Source: Paenibacillus polymyxa M1 (GTDB lineage Bacteria; Bacillota; Bacilli; Paenibacillales; Paenibacillaceae). Taken from it: a stretch of 64,000 bases of DNA. Below are positions 27,583 to 36,622 of the stretch, piece after piece. The stretch lies in contig NC_017542.1 in the NCBI RefSeq assembly GCF_000237325.1, positions 1,681,501 to 1,745,500 on the forward strand, read 5' to 3'. Below the pieces are notes generated by a model. It saw only the letters and a program-made list of their open reading frames with translations, searched no databases and had not been told where the DNA came from. The position numbers were made by a program, and so were the translations under genes. Position 1 is the first letter of the stretch. Each line of letters starts with the position of its first letter.

Positions 27583-28281
27583 ATGGAAATATACGCGATT
27601 GATACGAGCAAGCCAGAGGCTGAGAATCATTACGAATTACTGGTAAATCGGGTTTCGCTGGCAAAACAGCACAAGTTGGATCGTTTTTTACATCGGGAAG
27701 ACGCTTTGAGGGGGTTATACGCTGATGTGTTGTTAAGATGGTTGGCTTGTCGACAATTAAAAATACCGAATGCCAGCCTTCAGTTTACATACAATGCTTT
27801 TGGCAAGCCCTCCTTGTTGAATGCGCCGGCATTTCATTTTAATGTTTCCCATTCGGGAAAATGGGTAGTATGCGCTATCGATGATCATCCGCTTGGTATT
27901 GACATTGAACAGCTCCGTCCTATTGATTTTGAAGTAGGCAGGGTGTGCTTCTCGGACACAGAGTATGATGCATTAATGCATCAGGATGCAGAGAGTCGTT
28001 TATCCTATTTTTACGATCTTTGGACGCTTAAGGAAAGTTTTGTGAAGGCCGAAGGACAGGGGCTAACGCTTCCGTTAAAGTCTTTTTCATTCGAGTTGGA
28101 AACACAACCGTCTATAGGTTTCACGACAGAGGGCTTTACTACGGTGTATTGTCATTTTAAGCAGTATGAGCTAGACCCAGATTATAAAATGGCTGTCTGT
28201 GCAGCTCATGATGACTTTGCACAGGTGGTACAGCAGGTAGATATAAATACACTACGTTTGGAAGTAGCAACCCTGGCGTAA
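27583..28281 (+). CDS. sfp: Sfp-type 4'-phosphopantetheinyl transferase
   Basis: 232 residues, the size of Sfp. The Mg/CoA-binding motifs are GIDIEQL (Asp107, Glu109) and WTLKESFVKAEG (Trp147, Lys150, Glu151), with NVSHSGKWVVCAI upstream. It moves phosphopantetheine from CoA to carrier domains of non-ribosomal peptide and polyketide synthases, which Paenibacillus needs for polymyxin- or fusaricidin-type products. GGGAGGCGACC precedes the ATG. The lantibiotic itself does not need it. Confidence 0.92.
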   Translation: MEIYAIDTSKPEAENHYELLVNRVSLAKQHKLDRFLHREDALRGLYADVLLRWLACRQLKIPNASLQFTYNAFGKPSLLNAPAFHFNVSHSGKWVVCAIDDHPLGIDIEQLRPIDFEVGRVCFSDTEYDALMHQDAESRLSYFYDLWTLKESFVKAEGQGLTLPLKSFSFELETQPSIGFTTEGFTTVYCHFKQYELDPDYKMAVCAAHDDFAQVVQQVDINTLRLEVATLA

Positions 28282-28322
28282 TATGCAGCAGATCAAGCGT
28301 ATAGTTGGAAAAAAGGAGATGA

Positions 28323-29918
28323 GTGGCGTTGACATTCGTTTTGTTCAAGCACGGCAGGTTATATGGGGACTGGGCTACCAAAGGAGACTCCATCGTTGTA
28401 CAGCATGGCCGCATACAGGCCATTGGAAATGCTCGGGAGCTTGAATTGCAGTTATCTGGTAAGGAGTATGAAACCGTGGATTGGGAGGGAGCCCATGTAC
28501 TGCCGGGCTTAACCGATGCCCATATGCATTTGTCTATGCATGGTATGAAGCTAGCTATGCTGGATTTAACATCAGCTACTTCCAAGAACGAGATGCTGGC
28601 TATGCTGCGCAAGCGGGTCGCTGTAACACCGCCGGGAGAGTGGATTTTAGGTCTTAATTGGAACGAAAATGCATTTAATCCTGTTGAAATTCCGAATATA
28701 GCTGAGCTAGATGCTATTACAGATCAGCACCCGGTATATCTGACCCGTACGTGTTTTCATACGTTTTTAGCTAATTCAGAGGCATTTCGGCGTGCAGGTA
28801 TTAATGAGAACACCCCTGATCCGGCTTCAGGAGCCTATGGACGGGACGCAGAGGGTCGATTAAATGGATTAATTTATGAGGAAGCATCCTTTGCCTTTAC
28901 AAGCGTGCAGCCAGAGCCGGATTATTCGGTGAAGAAGGATACGATCCGGCGAGCTTGTCTGGATGCGCTACGGCTGGGGCTGACTGCTGCGCATACGGAG
29001 GATTTACGTTTTTTGGGCAGCGTGGAGACAATGCAGCGAATTTACAGAGAGCTGAGAGAAGAAGGTCTTGCATTTCGCACACACCAGCTCATCTATCATC
29101 CATTTATGGAAGAAGTGAAAGTACAGGAGCTGCGTGCAGGTACCGGAAATGAGTGGTTCAAAATCGGTGCGATTAAAATGTTTGCTGATGGCGCTATTGG
29201 TGGAAGAACGGCTTTATTATCCGAACCTTATAGTGATGCTCCACATACGTGTGGAATGGCCATCCAACCACAGCCAGAGCTAAATCAGATGGTGGCAGCA
29301 GCCAGAGCCGCAGGCTTTCCAGTGGCTGTACATGCCATCGGAGATGAAGCGGCGCATATGATTTTGACAGCGATGGAGGCTCATGGATTAACGGAGGAAA
29401 GCGGGTTGCCGGATCGTCTGATTCATGGGCAGGTGCTAAGGGCTGATTTGGTCAAAAGAATGGCGAAGCTGCCGCTGATTGCGGACATCCAGCCTCGTTT
29501 TGTCGCCAGTGACTTTCCCTGGGTGCTGGATCGAGTTGGGAAAGAACGGAGCGAATATTTGTATGCCTGGAAAAAGCTGCTGCAAGTAGGTATTCCGTGT
29601 GCTGGAGGCAGTGATGCGCCGATCGAGCCGCTAAACCCATTTCTGGGTATACATGCGGCAGTGACTCGCGCCAAGCCGGAAGAAACGCATGAAGGTTATC
29701 TTCCCGCTGAGAAGCTGGATGTTCACGAAGCCCTTCATCTGTTTACTATGGGAAGCGCAGTAGCCGCTGGGGAAGCTGCTGACAGAGGGACAATCGCTGA
29801 AGGCAAAGCTGCTGACTTTACCGTTATTGACCGCGATGTATCGGAAAGTCACCAGGCTTTACTGGATGTTAAGGTACGGATGACCGTTGTGAACGGGCAA
29901 GTTGCATATCGGTCGTAG
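28323..29918 (+). CDS. Amidohydrolase family 3 protein (YtcJ-like)
   Basis: 531 residues. The metal-binding HxH is in GLTDAHMHLSMHG. Further family landmarks are GAIKMFADGAIGGRTALL, VAVHAIGDEAAHMIL, RLIHGQVL and GGSDAPIEPLNPF. These are typical of Amidohydro_3 enzymes, which cleave amide or related bonds; the substrate is not evident. Start is GTG at 28323 or TTG at 28329: AAGGAG lies 4 nt before the first and about 10 nt before the second. Confidence 0.88.
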   Translation: MALTFVLFKHGRLYGDWATKGDSIVVQHGRIQAIGNARELELQLSGKEYETVDWEGAHVLPGLTDAHMHLSMHGMKLAMLDLTSATSKNEMLAMLRKRVAVTPPGEWILGLNWNENAFNPVEIPNIAELDAITDQHPVYLTRTCFHTFLANSEAFRRAGINENTPDPASGAYGRDAEGRLNGLIYEEASFAFTSVQPEPDYSVKKDTIRRACLDALRLGLTAAHTEDLRFLGSVETMQRIYRELREEGLAFRTHQLIYHPFMEEVKVQELRAGTGNEWFKIGAIKMFADGAIGGRTALLSEPYSDAPHTCGMAIQPQPELNQMVAAARAAGFPVAVHAIGDEAAHMILTAMEAHGLTEESGLPDRLIHGQVLRADLVKRMAKLPLIADIQPRFVASDFPWVLDRVGKERSEYLYAWKKLLQVGIPCAGGSDAPIEPLNPFLGIHAAVTRAKPEETHEGYLPAEKLDVHEALHLFTMGSAVAAGEAADRGTIAEGKAADFTVIDRDVSESHQALLDVKVRMTVVNGQVAYRS

Positions 29919-29940
29919 GCTGGTGATACGTATGTATGGC

Positions 29941-29983
29941 AAAAGCCTTCAACTTCACTTTTTACGTGAGGTTGAAGGCTTTT
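29941..29983. terminator. Bidirectional terminator
   Basis: Long stem AAAAGCCTTCAAC...TCAC pairing with GTGA...GTTGAAGGCTTTT between the convergent amidohydrolase and SLH-glycosidase genes. A-run on the left and T-run on the right. Confidence 0.92.
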
Positions 29984-29988
29984 GACTT

Positions 29989-31614
29989 TTACAAGCCACG
30001 CTGTATGAAGCGGTCCGCATTTTTCACACTGGACCACAGATCAGAGCTTGCGCCGCCTGAATACCAGTAGGCGAAGCCGGCAAATCCTTCATCCTGGCCC
30101 AAGCGGTACTTACGAGTAAAGGATCGCCCTTCTTCCAGCCATAGCTTATGAAGCTGAGTATCTTTGTATGATACGGTATACTGCTGAATATCCTCGTTCC
30201 AGATCGGTTTGGAAGAGATACGGGATATTAGCTGATTTTGCTGGTCTAATGAAATATCAGAGGAAGCGATTGACTGTCCGCTAGTGTTAAGTGTCCAATT
30301 CCGTGTAAATAAGGGCAATGCCAAAATCGCTTTCTCCGGATCGGTGGTTTGTACAAAGCGCCGCACGCTTTCACGCAGCCATGGCAGTGAGGACACGGAG
30401 CCGGGGATCGAGCTCCCTCCCCAATGCTCGTCATATCCCATCAGGATTAGATAGTCTGCCGCAGCGCCAAGCTTTCGATAATCAAAAGCGGCAGTCCAGT
30501 CCGTTCCGTAATCAGGAGATACACAAAGCGCCAGTACCGCATTTTGACTTTTCAACTTAGCCTTTAATTGTTGGACGAACAATGTAAGGTAGGCACGATC
30601 CTGACCATCTACATTTTCAAAATCAATGACAAGCCCGTCCAAACCATGTACAGACACAGCATTGGCAAGTTGAGTTATGGTTGTAGCCCGTAGAACCTCA
30701 CTGGACAGAATTTGGTGCGTTAGCGCCAGATTGGAGCGGTTGCCTACCATAGCCCAGATTTTTTTTTGATGCTGTTTGGACCAGGTAAGCAGCGAAGAAT
30801 TGGTGTAATCGCTGATACTGCCTGTTTCGTTCAGAAAAAACCAGCGTGGTGACAGGGTGTTGATGTTGGATTGAAGCACCGTATTTTCAAACTGCTGAAC
30901 GGTTTGGTCATATTGCCAGCCTAATCGAATGGAAGAAGTAGTGGAAGCAGCTTGGCGAGCATGCTGTGCTGAATACGTTAGCAGCCGCTCCAATAATACC
31001 GCTGTTTCTTCACGAGTGAGAGAAGATGCCGGGCGAAAATAGTTGTTTTCACCTTTCATAAAGCCGTAACGATTCACGGTGGTTACCCCTTCAAGAGCCC
31101 AATCTGCAATTTCGTCACGATCTGTGAAAGAGGATGTGGTGCCGCCTGATCCGCCCGAAGAGCGGATGAGACGTGCAATCATTAAGGCTGCTTCTTGTCG
31201 GGTTATAGGACTATTGGGTTGAAATGTAGCGGAAGAACCTCCCTGTACGATATCAAGCTGCGAAGCCGCCTCAATCCAACCGTAGTACCACGCCTGTTTG
31301 GGAACATCCCGATAGGAGGAAACAACTGCTTGTACAGGTTCTAGCCCGAGTGTACGGTCCAATGCGGTAACCCATTCAGCTCTGGTAACAGCCTTTTTAG
31401 GAGAAAAGTAACCAGGTTGTGTACCATTCAAAATTCCTTTAGCATGCAGGGAAATAATAGACTGATAGGCGTAGCTGTGTGCAATATCCCGAAAAGCTAC
31501 GCCGGATGCTGCTGCCGGGGCAGCTAAGTATGAAGTGAATGTTGTGAATATTGTAATGGCTGTAGTTGCCGATAGAGTAAACCTGGTTAGCCAACGCGAT
31601 CGTTTGGAACTCAT
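29989..31614 (-). CDS. S-layer homology protein with C-terminal GH18-like glycosidase domain
   Basis: About 541 residues. A signal peptide (to about residue 35, ending PAAASG) is followed by three SLH modules (FRDIAHSYAYQSIISLHAKG; YRDVPKQAWYYGWIEAA; FTDRDEIADWALEGVTTV), which bind secondary wall polymer. From about residue 225 a GH18-like barrel follows with LDGLVIDFENVDGQDRAYL, where the D-x-E-type motif would be catalytic, and GYDEHWGGS. Related proteins are spore or cell-wall N-acetylglucosaminidases (YaaH/SleL style). Start at 31614 has AAGAAGG 8 nt upstream. Confidence 0.88.
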   Translation of the reverse strand: MSSKRSRWLTRFTLSATTAITIFTTFTSYLAAPAAASGVAFRDIAHSYAYQSIISLHAKGILNGTQPGYFSPKKAVTRAEWVTALDRTLGLEPVQAVVSSYRDVPKQAWYYGWIEAASQLDIVQGGSSATFQPNSPITRQEAALMIARLIRSSGGSGGTTSSFTDRDEIADWALEGVTTVNRYGFMKGENNYFRPASSLTREETAVLLERLLTYSAQHARQAASTTSSIRLGWQYDQTVQQFENTVLQSNINTLSPRWFFLNETGSISDYTNSSLLTWSKQHQKKIWAMVGNRSNLALTHQILSSEVLRATTITQLANAVSVHGLDGLVIDFENVDGQDRAYLTLFVQQLKAKLKSQNAVLALCVSPDYGTDWTAAFDYRKLGAAADYLILMGYDEHWGGSSIPGSVSSLPWLRESVRRFVQTTDPEKAILALPLFTRNWTLNTSGQSIASSDISLDQQNQLISRISSKPIWNEDIQQYTVSYKDTQLHKLWLEEGRSFTRKYRLGQDEGFAGFAYWYSGGASSDLWSSVKNADRFIQRGL

Positions 31615-31725
31615 CCCCAATAACCTTCTTTTTATGATAGATTGTAAGTGTATATATTGTTACTCGACGAATAATACTATCAAAAAGAGGAAAGTTATTC
31701 ATTGCTAAATTGCTGGAAAAATACC

Positions 31726-31756
31726 AAAAAACCCGCTACCAATGGGTAACAGGTTT
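31726..31756 (-). terminator. Terminator after degV
   Basis: On the minus strand: AACCTGTTACC, loop, GGTAGCGGGTT then TTTT, just after the degV stop. Fits termination of the degV transcript before the next leftward gene. Confidence 0.8.
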
Positions 31757-31769
31757 GATATTGGATAAA

Positions 31770-32621
31770 CTATGCTTTTTTGCTATACATAATACCGATC
31801 GTTTGTGGACCACAATGACTGGATATAACACAGCCTGCTGTTGTTAGCAGTACCTCTTGTGCGTTTGTTTCCTCTTTCAGACGTGCTTGCAGCATCAGCG
31901 CATCTTCCTCAGCCAAAGCGTGCACGACAATAATCATATCGTTATCCATCAAATCCCGATGGTTCAGGGCATTTTGCAGCATTTGTTCCAGTGCTTTTTC
32001 ACGTTTGCCGCGAACCTTGTAGGCGGGCGTCATTTTTCCGTCAATCACTTTGATTACCGGACGAATTTTGAGCAGACTGCCGATCAGGTTTTGCATGCCT
32101 GAGCATCTTCCGCCTTTATATAGGTATTCGAGTGTATCAATCACAAATTCCGTGTCGATTAGCGGTCTGGTTGCCGTCAACATGTCTACAATCTGCTCTA
32201 TCGTACTACCGTTTGCTGCCGCGCGAGCAGCTTTCATCACAAGCAGGCCAAAACCGCACGACAAATTTAGGGAATCAAAAACCGTAATGCGACCTTCTGG
32301 AAATTCGGAGGCAGCGAGCAGCGCATTCTGGTATGTCGATGATAGCTCGGAGGACAGACTGATATATAAAATGTCATCTCCTTGTTCTATGTAGGGCGTA
32401 AAGGCTTGAATAAAATCTGCCGGAGAAGGTGCGGCGGTACGAGGTAAGCTTCCCTCGCGGCTGACACGCTGAAATAATTGTTCCGGGTGAATGTTCACCC
32501 CATCTTGCAATGCTTCATCACCAAATACTGTATACAATGGTACAATGCTAATCTCGTACTGTTGACGCCAGTGGGCAGGAACATCACTGGTACTGTCTGC
32601 AAAAATTTTAGTTTTGTTCAT
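31770..32621 (-). CDS. degV: DegV-family fatty-acid-binding protein
   Basis: 283 residues. Opens KIFADSTSDVP, the DegV N-terminal motif, with GSLPRTAAPSPADF and ILYISLSSELSSTYQNA further on, which line the fatty-acid pocket, and RPVIKVIDGKMTP in the middle. DegV/FakB proteins bind fatty acids and hand them to the kinase FakA for lipid synthesis. FakA is not in the window. Bacteria of this group carry several DegV paralogues, so the precise role is unknown. Confidence 0.92.
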   Translation of the reverse strand: MNKTKIFADSTSDVPAHWRQQYEISIVPLYTVFGDEALQDGVNIHPEQLFQRVSREGSLPRTAAPSPADFIQAFTPYIEQGDDILYISLSSELSSTYQNALLAASEFPEGRITVFDSLNLSCGFGLLVMKAARAAANGSTIEQIVDMLTATRPLIDTEFVIDTLEYLYKGGRCSGMQNLIGSLLKIRPVIKVIDGKMTPAYKVRGKREKALEQMLQNALNHRDLMDNDMIIVVHALAEEDALMLQARLKEETNAQEVLLTTAGCVISSHCGPQTIGIMYSKKA

Positions 32622-32653
32622 ACATTAAATCCTCTCTGTGAGATGCAGAAAAA

Positions 32654-33127
32654 TCATAAAGACTGCACAGAGGAAGGATAAATATCCGCTGTGCTATTCG
32701 GAATCGAAAGACCGATGGCAAGTAGTGCAATAAAACCTACAATAATGAGTGCATTAATGATTAATCCAGTAATAGCAAAGGTTTTTTTGCGGTTTTTTAA
32801 CGCAATGCCGATGATCCCGACCACAAGTCCGCTACAATTGAGCAGCAGGCTGGCTAAAAAAATAAAGGGAATCAGCATCGTTCCGGTTTGCTGCAAAACG
32901 ACTTCCGGGTTCATTGTTTGGTATTGGCTGAAATGAGCCATCAGATTAATGACCATAATAGCCAAGATAATATATCCGATCAGACTGACGAGCGACATAA
33001 TAAAAGAGGCAATTCCGGGACCGGAATGCTTGAGCTTGACCGGAGGCTGAAACACAGGAGCTTCTGAAAAAACAGGGTGCTCCTCAGACGCAGCAGGCTT
33101 TTGCAAATTAGGATCTTGGTAACTCAT
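32654..33127 (-). CDS. DUF4190-like membrane protein
   Basis: About 157 residues. A soluble, Pro-rich N-terminus (about 45 residues) precedes three or four membrane segments, including ASFIMSLVSLIGYIILAIM and LLLNCSGLVVGIIGIALKNRKK; the GIIGIALKNRK turn is typical of DUF4190. I use the ATG at 33127, 8 nt after AAGGAG, and not the longer upstream frame. Function unknown. Confidence 0.78.
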   Translation of the reverse strand: MSYQDPNLQKPAASEEHPVFSEAPVFQPPVKLKHSGPGIASFIMSLVSLIGYIILAIMVINLMAHFSQYQTMNPEVVLQQTGTMLIPFIFLASLLLNCSGLVVGIIGIALKNRKKTFAITGLIINALIIVGFIALLAIGLSIPNSTADIYPSSVQSL

Positions 33128-33345
33128 TTTTTCAACTCCTTGAACATAGTCCGAACAGGTACTAATTTTCCACAAAATAAACAAAAAAGCAAGCCGCTTT
33201 ACATATTACCCTCCAATAGACAGGGCTTAATCATCGAATTTTGTATGCGGTTTGTTTACACACACTGGCTGGTAAACTTCATGCTGTTCCGATAAAATAA
33301 GAAGAACATTCGGGTAAAAGGAACAGTGAAAAGGAGTATAAAAAC

Positions 33346-33729
33346 ATGCAACGAAGATGGATAATGGTAGGATCTATAATGATGATGTTGGCGGTAGCCA
33401 TTGGAGCCTTCGGAGCGCATATTGTAAAAGCACGGATTGATGCGGATGCATTGGCCGTATATGAAACCGGTGTGAAATACCATATGATTCACGCTGTCGG
33501 TTTGCTAATCATTGCGTTGGCTGCCGGACAATGGGGCCCTTCGACCCGCTTAAGATGGGCCGCGCGGCTGTTGTTCACGGGTATCATTTTGTTTTCCGGC
33601 AGTCTGTATGTGCTAAGTTTAACCGGAATCCGTGTGCTGGGTGCGATCACCCCATTAGGGGGCGTATGTTTTATTGCAGGATGGATATTCCTGGCATGGG
33701 CTGCTGCTGGTCTAAAGAAAGAGGATTAG
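33346..33729 (+). CDS. DUF423 family membrane protein (YwdK-like)
   Basis: 127 residues with four membrane segments. The family motif GAFGAHIVKARIDADALAVYETGVKYHM is split here as GAFGAHIV and YETGVKYHMIHAVG; both parts are clear. The C-terminus has GAITPLGGVCFIAGW. AAAAGGAG precedes the ATG. Function is unknown for the family. A strong terminator follows. Confidence 0.92.
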   Translation: MQRRWIMVGSIMMMLAVAIGAFGAHIVKARIDADALAVYETGVKYHMIHAVGLLIIALAAGQWGPSTRLRWAARLLFTGIILFSGSLYVLSLTGIRVLGAITPLGGVCFIAGWIFLAWAAAGLKKED

Positions 33730-33749
33730 AAAACTTATCGGTCCATACT

Positions 33750-33803
33750 AAAAAAGAGAATCGGCAGGAAAGACGCAATGTTTTTCCACCGATTCTCTTT
33801 TTT
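33750..33803. terminator. Bidirectional terminator
   Basis: 15-bp stem AAAAAAGAGAATCGG / CCGATTCTCTTTTTT between the convergent DUF423 gene and the leftward gene at 33835. Confidence 0.92.
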
Positions 33804-33834
33804 CATGCTTAGTTGTTTTAGTGAGATGTTACAC

Positions 33835-34383
33835 TTATGATGTGATTTCGTCGATCTCATTCATTTTAAAGGAGTATACTTGCTTCTCATCGACATGATA
33901 TACACTCAGCAGGTTATTATCATGGTCCAGGTTGAGTATGCGGCAAGGAATGCTGCGCTGTCCTCCATAGCGGTTCACAATTAACCGTACAAGCGTATTA
34001 TCATGTATATAGCGTTTGATCCATTCGTACGTACTAAGGTCTTGTTGTATTGCAGGCTTTGGCTGTACGTGGGATTGTTTGATCTCTTGAACAACGGGTG
34101 TCTTGTTCGGAATTGCGGCTGCTTTCTTTTTGGAGAATCTTTCCGCAAGCGTAGCGGCTGCATCAGATGGGCTATTAACAGCCGACTGTTTTTTTAGATA
34201 TAATGCAGCTTCAATTAAATTGCCAAGTTCGATACCAGATTGAATCCGACTATCCGCAATTTGTTCGTTTTGGCTCAAGAGATTAAGCAGGAACTGAAGG
34301 GCCTCTACGTTCGAACGACCTTTAACTAATACATCAACATTAAATAAATAACTGGTTTCGTCTTGATTTGATTCCTTTTTCAT
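33835..34383 (-). CDS. Hypothetical protein, conserved-looking
   Basis: 182 residues, not recognised. The N-terminal 70 residues are helical (VEALQFLLNLLSQNEQIADS), then comes a Lys/Ala/Pro-rich linker, then a C-terminal domain of about 65 residues (WIKRYIHDNTLVRLIVNRYG, PCRILNLDHDNNLLSVYHVD) that looks like a small beta barrel of Sm- or PilZ-like size. No signal peptide or membrane segment. GGAGG lies 4 nt before the ATG. Its upstream region (34384-34600) is AT-rich. Confidence 0.65.
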   Translation of the reverse strand: MKKESNQDETSYLFNVDVLVKGRSNVEALQFLLNLLSQNEQIADSRIQSGIELGNLIEAALYLKKQSAVNSPSDAAATLAERFSKKKAAAIPNKTPVVQEIKQSHVQPKPAIQQDLSTYEWIKRYIHDNTLVRLIVNRYGGQRSIPCRILNLDHDNNLLSVYHVDEKQVYSFKMNEIDEITS

Positions 34384-34821
34384 ACATCCTCCAGCCCAAG
34401 CCCTGGGTAATTAGTCTTTTGTAGTATCTATCAATATATCATTAAAATGTAATCTGTCATAGGGCCTAGGGCCCTGTTATTGGATATTAACAAAAATTAG
34501 CTCTATATAAAGACCTATGCGTTACAATTTCTCTGAAAACACAGGAAATATACATTCTGGCATGTGTACATGAACAAGGGTTGTATATGAGAAGATTAAT
34601 AGAGCCAAAGTATGCATATACCGAGAATAAGCGAGGTGGGGAATGAAATCAAGTAATTTAAATTTAAAATATTTTACAAAAAAATATAAAATAACATGTC
34701 TGTAAAAAGGATCTCATCCGCTCAGAAGAAAAATGAAAATCCCCCTTAATGAAAGGGGGATTTGGCATAGCGAAAATAGGGTATTATAGTAAGCGAAATT
34801 AAAGCGGACTTTAATTTCCGA
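34384..34821. other. Intergenic region with terminator
   Basis: 438 bases without a convincing gene. It holds the promoter of the leftward gene at 33835, a GC-rich palindrome near 34459-34474 (AGGGCCTAGGGCCCT), and at 34738-34763 a clean hairpin AATCCCCCTT / AAGGGGGATT that ends the leftward nucleotidyltransferase transcript (T-rich on the minus strand). Confidence 0.55.
34738..34763 (-). terminator. Terminator after the ANT(4')-like gene
   Basis: Stem AATCCCCCTT / AAGGGGGATT with a short AATGA loop; on the minus strand it is followed by TTTTCATTTTT. It lies about 60 nt past the stop of the nucleotidyltransferase gene. Confidence 0.82.
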
Positions 34822-35583
34822 TTAAAATGGGATTCGTTGTGAGTTCATATGATAGTCATGTTCGACTGCCCAGCTCACAAGACCACTCCAGAAATTTTCA
34901 CAGGCTGAAATGATCTTTGTGGATTCCGCTAAGTCACCGGACATGACCATCTTAACCAGATGATCAAATCCTTGTGGACGACTCGGCAGTTCCAGTGCTT
35001 CCGGTAGAACCATTGAGCCCGTTGAGAAAAGCTTCTGATTGTGTAACCCAACTAACATAGCCCCATATTGGGCAAACTGCATGATCAAGTACGGCAAGAA
35101 AGTACGAGGGCCATTTATACTGACATTTCTAAGCTTTCCAATAAACTCATACATTTCACCTACAAGCACTTCGTTGATGGCATGCCTGAAATCTTCCCTT
35201 GTTGGGGATTCGGCAGCTTCCTTTAATATAGAAAAAAAGTCATACAGACGAAGTGGGGAAAAGAAGGGTCCATGTGTTAACGGCCAGTCGCCCTCAACAG
35301 TAGAGGCGGTTTTCAGAAGAATGTCTGAACTACAGACGTTCACCTCAGCTTTCCAGGGACCCGCCGACCATTCATGGCTAAAATCTACAGGAGCGTTGGA
35401 TTCACTTAATACACAAAACATTTCAATATCTGAGAAAGGGCCGTCCGTACCTTTGGCAACAGATCCATAGACCCCTATAGCCAAAATTTTGTCTCTATAT
35501 ACCTCATGCAACCTAGCAGCTATTTCGTGGCAAGTCTGAAATCTCTCAATTCGAGAAACGTGAATAGGTCCATTCATGTTCAT
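34822..35583 (-). CDS. Aminoglycoside 4'-O-nucleotidyltransferase-like protein (ANT(4')-I / kanamycin nucleotidyltransferase family)
   Basis: 253 residues from the ATG at 35583 (GGGAG 8 nt upstream), exactly the length of staphylococcal ANT(4')-Ia. Resemblance runs end to end: opening MNMNGPIHVSRIERF, catalytic GVYGSVAKGTDGPFSDIEMF (the D-x-E metal ligands at about 52/54), DFSHEWSAGPWKAEVNV, GDWPLTHGPFF, GPRTFLPYL and the closing RIPF. The known enzyme adds AMP to the 4' hydroxyl of kanamycin, tobramycin or neomycin. Whether this chromosomal relative gives resistance is not known from sequence. No mobile element adjoins it. Confidence 0.88.
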   Translation of the reverse strand: MNMNGPIHVSRIERFQTCHEIAARLHEVYRDKILAIGVYGSVAKGTDGPFSDIEMFCVLSESNAPVDFSHEWSAGPWKAEVNVCSSDILLKTASTVEGDWPLTHGPFFSPLRLYDFFSILKEAAESPTREDFRHAINEVLVGEMYEFIGKLRNVSINGPRTFLPYLIMQFAQYGAMLVGLHNQKLFSTGSMVLPEALELPSRPQGFDHLVKMVMSGDLAESTKIISACENFWSGLVSWAVEHDYHMNSQRIPF

Positions 35584-36040
35584 TAGTGATTCTCCCTCCG
35601 ATTTATTGGGGTGAGTTGAAACTAACACATGGATGGAGGAGAACGGGCTTAACGAGGGACATTTTTTCGATGCATTCCAATTCCTCCCAAGGGATTTTCT
35701 TATGAGAATTGTACTCAAACGGGTCTATTTTAGCAAGCATATTGCTCTGTCCATCTTACTTAGGCTATTGATAGAGCGGTCATAGGGTGAATCCACGGCT
35801 GAAGATTGTTGCTTGAGCGCTGTAAGAAATAGCGATAAGTTTAAGGCATGTATTTTATGAGTAAAGCGGTGATCTTCTCACAGCTGAACTAGGCATAGAG
35901 AAATGAGCTATGTGTTCATGACCTTGAGGGCAACAAAACCTCAAGGTCTTTTTTATATGGATCAAGTGAGAGAAAAGATGCAGATTAGGAGTCTTAGAAA
36001 TGAAACAAATAAAAGCCGGACCGTAAGAGGAGGGGAACGC
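35584..36040 (+). promoter_or_regulatory. Leader region of the sigma factor operon, with internal terminator
   Basis: 457 bases between the leftward ANT-like gene and the sigma gene. At 35920-35954 there is a strong intrinsic terminator pointing rightward although no rightward gene lies before it. Just upstream is a second hairpin (CATAG...CTATG, near 35894-35913). The 35700-35790 stretch presumably holds promoters. This could be an attenuator or a short RNA gene. Confidence 0.5.
35920..35954 (+). terminator. Orphan rho-independent terminator upstream of sigma gene
   Basis: Perfect 10-bp stem GACCTTGAGG / CCTCAAGGTC with a 9-nt loop followed by T6. It is about 90 nt before the sigma-factor start and has no same-strand gene ahead of it within 2 kb. 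Confidence 0.88.
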
Positions 36041-36622
36041 GTGGAGCTGACAGACGATCATTCCATTATTGAAGTTGTATTAAAAGGCAATAAACAGGCG
36101 TACGCAGACATTGTCCGGCGCTATCAGAATAAGCTTTACGGTTTGTTTCGCAAGATGGGGTCTTCTGAAGTGGATGCTCAGGATCTGACCCAAGAGACTC
36201 TAATTAAAGCCTATCGTAAACTGGCAGCACATAACCCGTCGCAAAGTTTTGCCGGTTGGATGTATACAATTGCCGTCAATTTGCAGAAGGACCGTGGACG
36301 CCGAAAAGATCCGAAGTCTCCGGCACAGGAAGATACATATGAACGTGAAACACCGGAATCAAAGTTGCTGCAAAAGGAACTACGTTTCGAATTGGATCGC
36401 TTGTTGGAGACGCTACCCGAACATTATCGACTTGTGTTGATTCTGCGCTACACTAACCAACTGAGTCACAAGGAGATCGCTAGTATTACAGGCATGTCGG
36501 TTCGGCAGGTTAACAACGCCGTCCACCGTGCTAAAATCAGCCTACGGAAAACCGTAGAAGCCAGGAAGGGGCAACGTTATGAGATTCTGGGGTCGTACAA
36601 CAACGAAAAAAGCCAATCTTGA
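36041..36622 (+). CDS. ECF-type RNA polymerase sigma factor
   Basis: 193 residues from a GTG preceded by AGGAGGGG. Region 2 is clear (YQNKLYGLFRKMGSSEVDAQ, DLTQETLIKAYRKL, FAGWMYTIAVNLQKDRGRR), and so is region 4 (LDRLLETLPEHYRLVLILRY, LSHKEIASITGMSVRQVNNA). There is no region 1 or 3, so it is a group 4 (extracytoplasmic function) sigma factor. It overlaps the next gene, a membrane protein that is its likely anti-sigma factor. The orphan terminator in its leader may modulate expression. Confidence 0.92.
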   Translation: MELTDDHSIIEVVLKGNKQAYADIVRRYQNKLYGLFRKMGSSEVDAQDLTQETLIKAYRKLAAHNPSQSFAGWMYTIAVNLQKDRGRRKDPKSPAQEDTYERETPESKLLQKELRFELDRLLETLPEHYRLVLILRYTNQLSHKEIASITGMSVRQVNNAVHRAKISLRKTVEARKGQRYEILGSYNNEKSQS

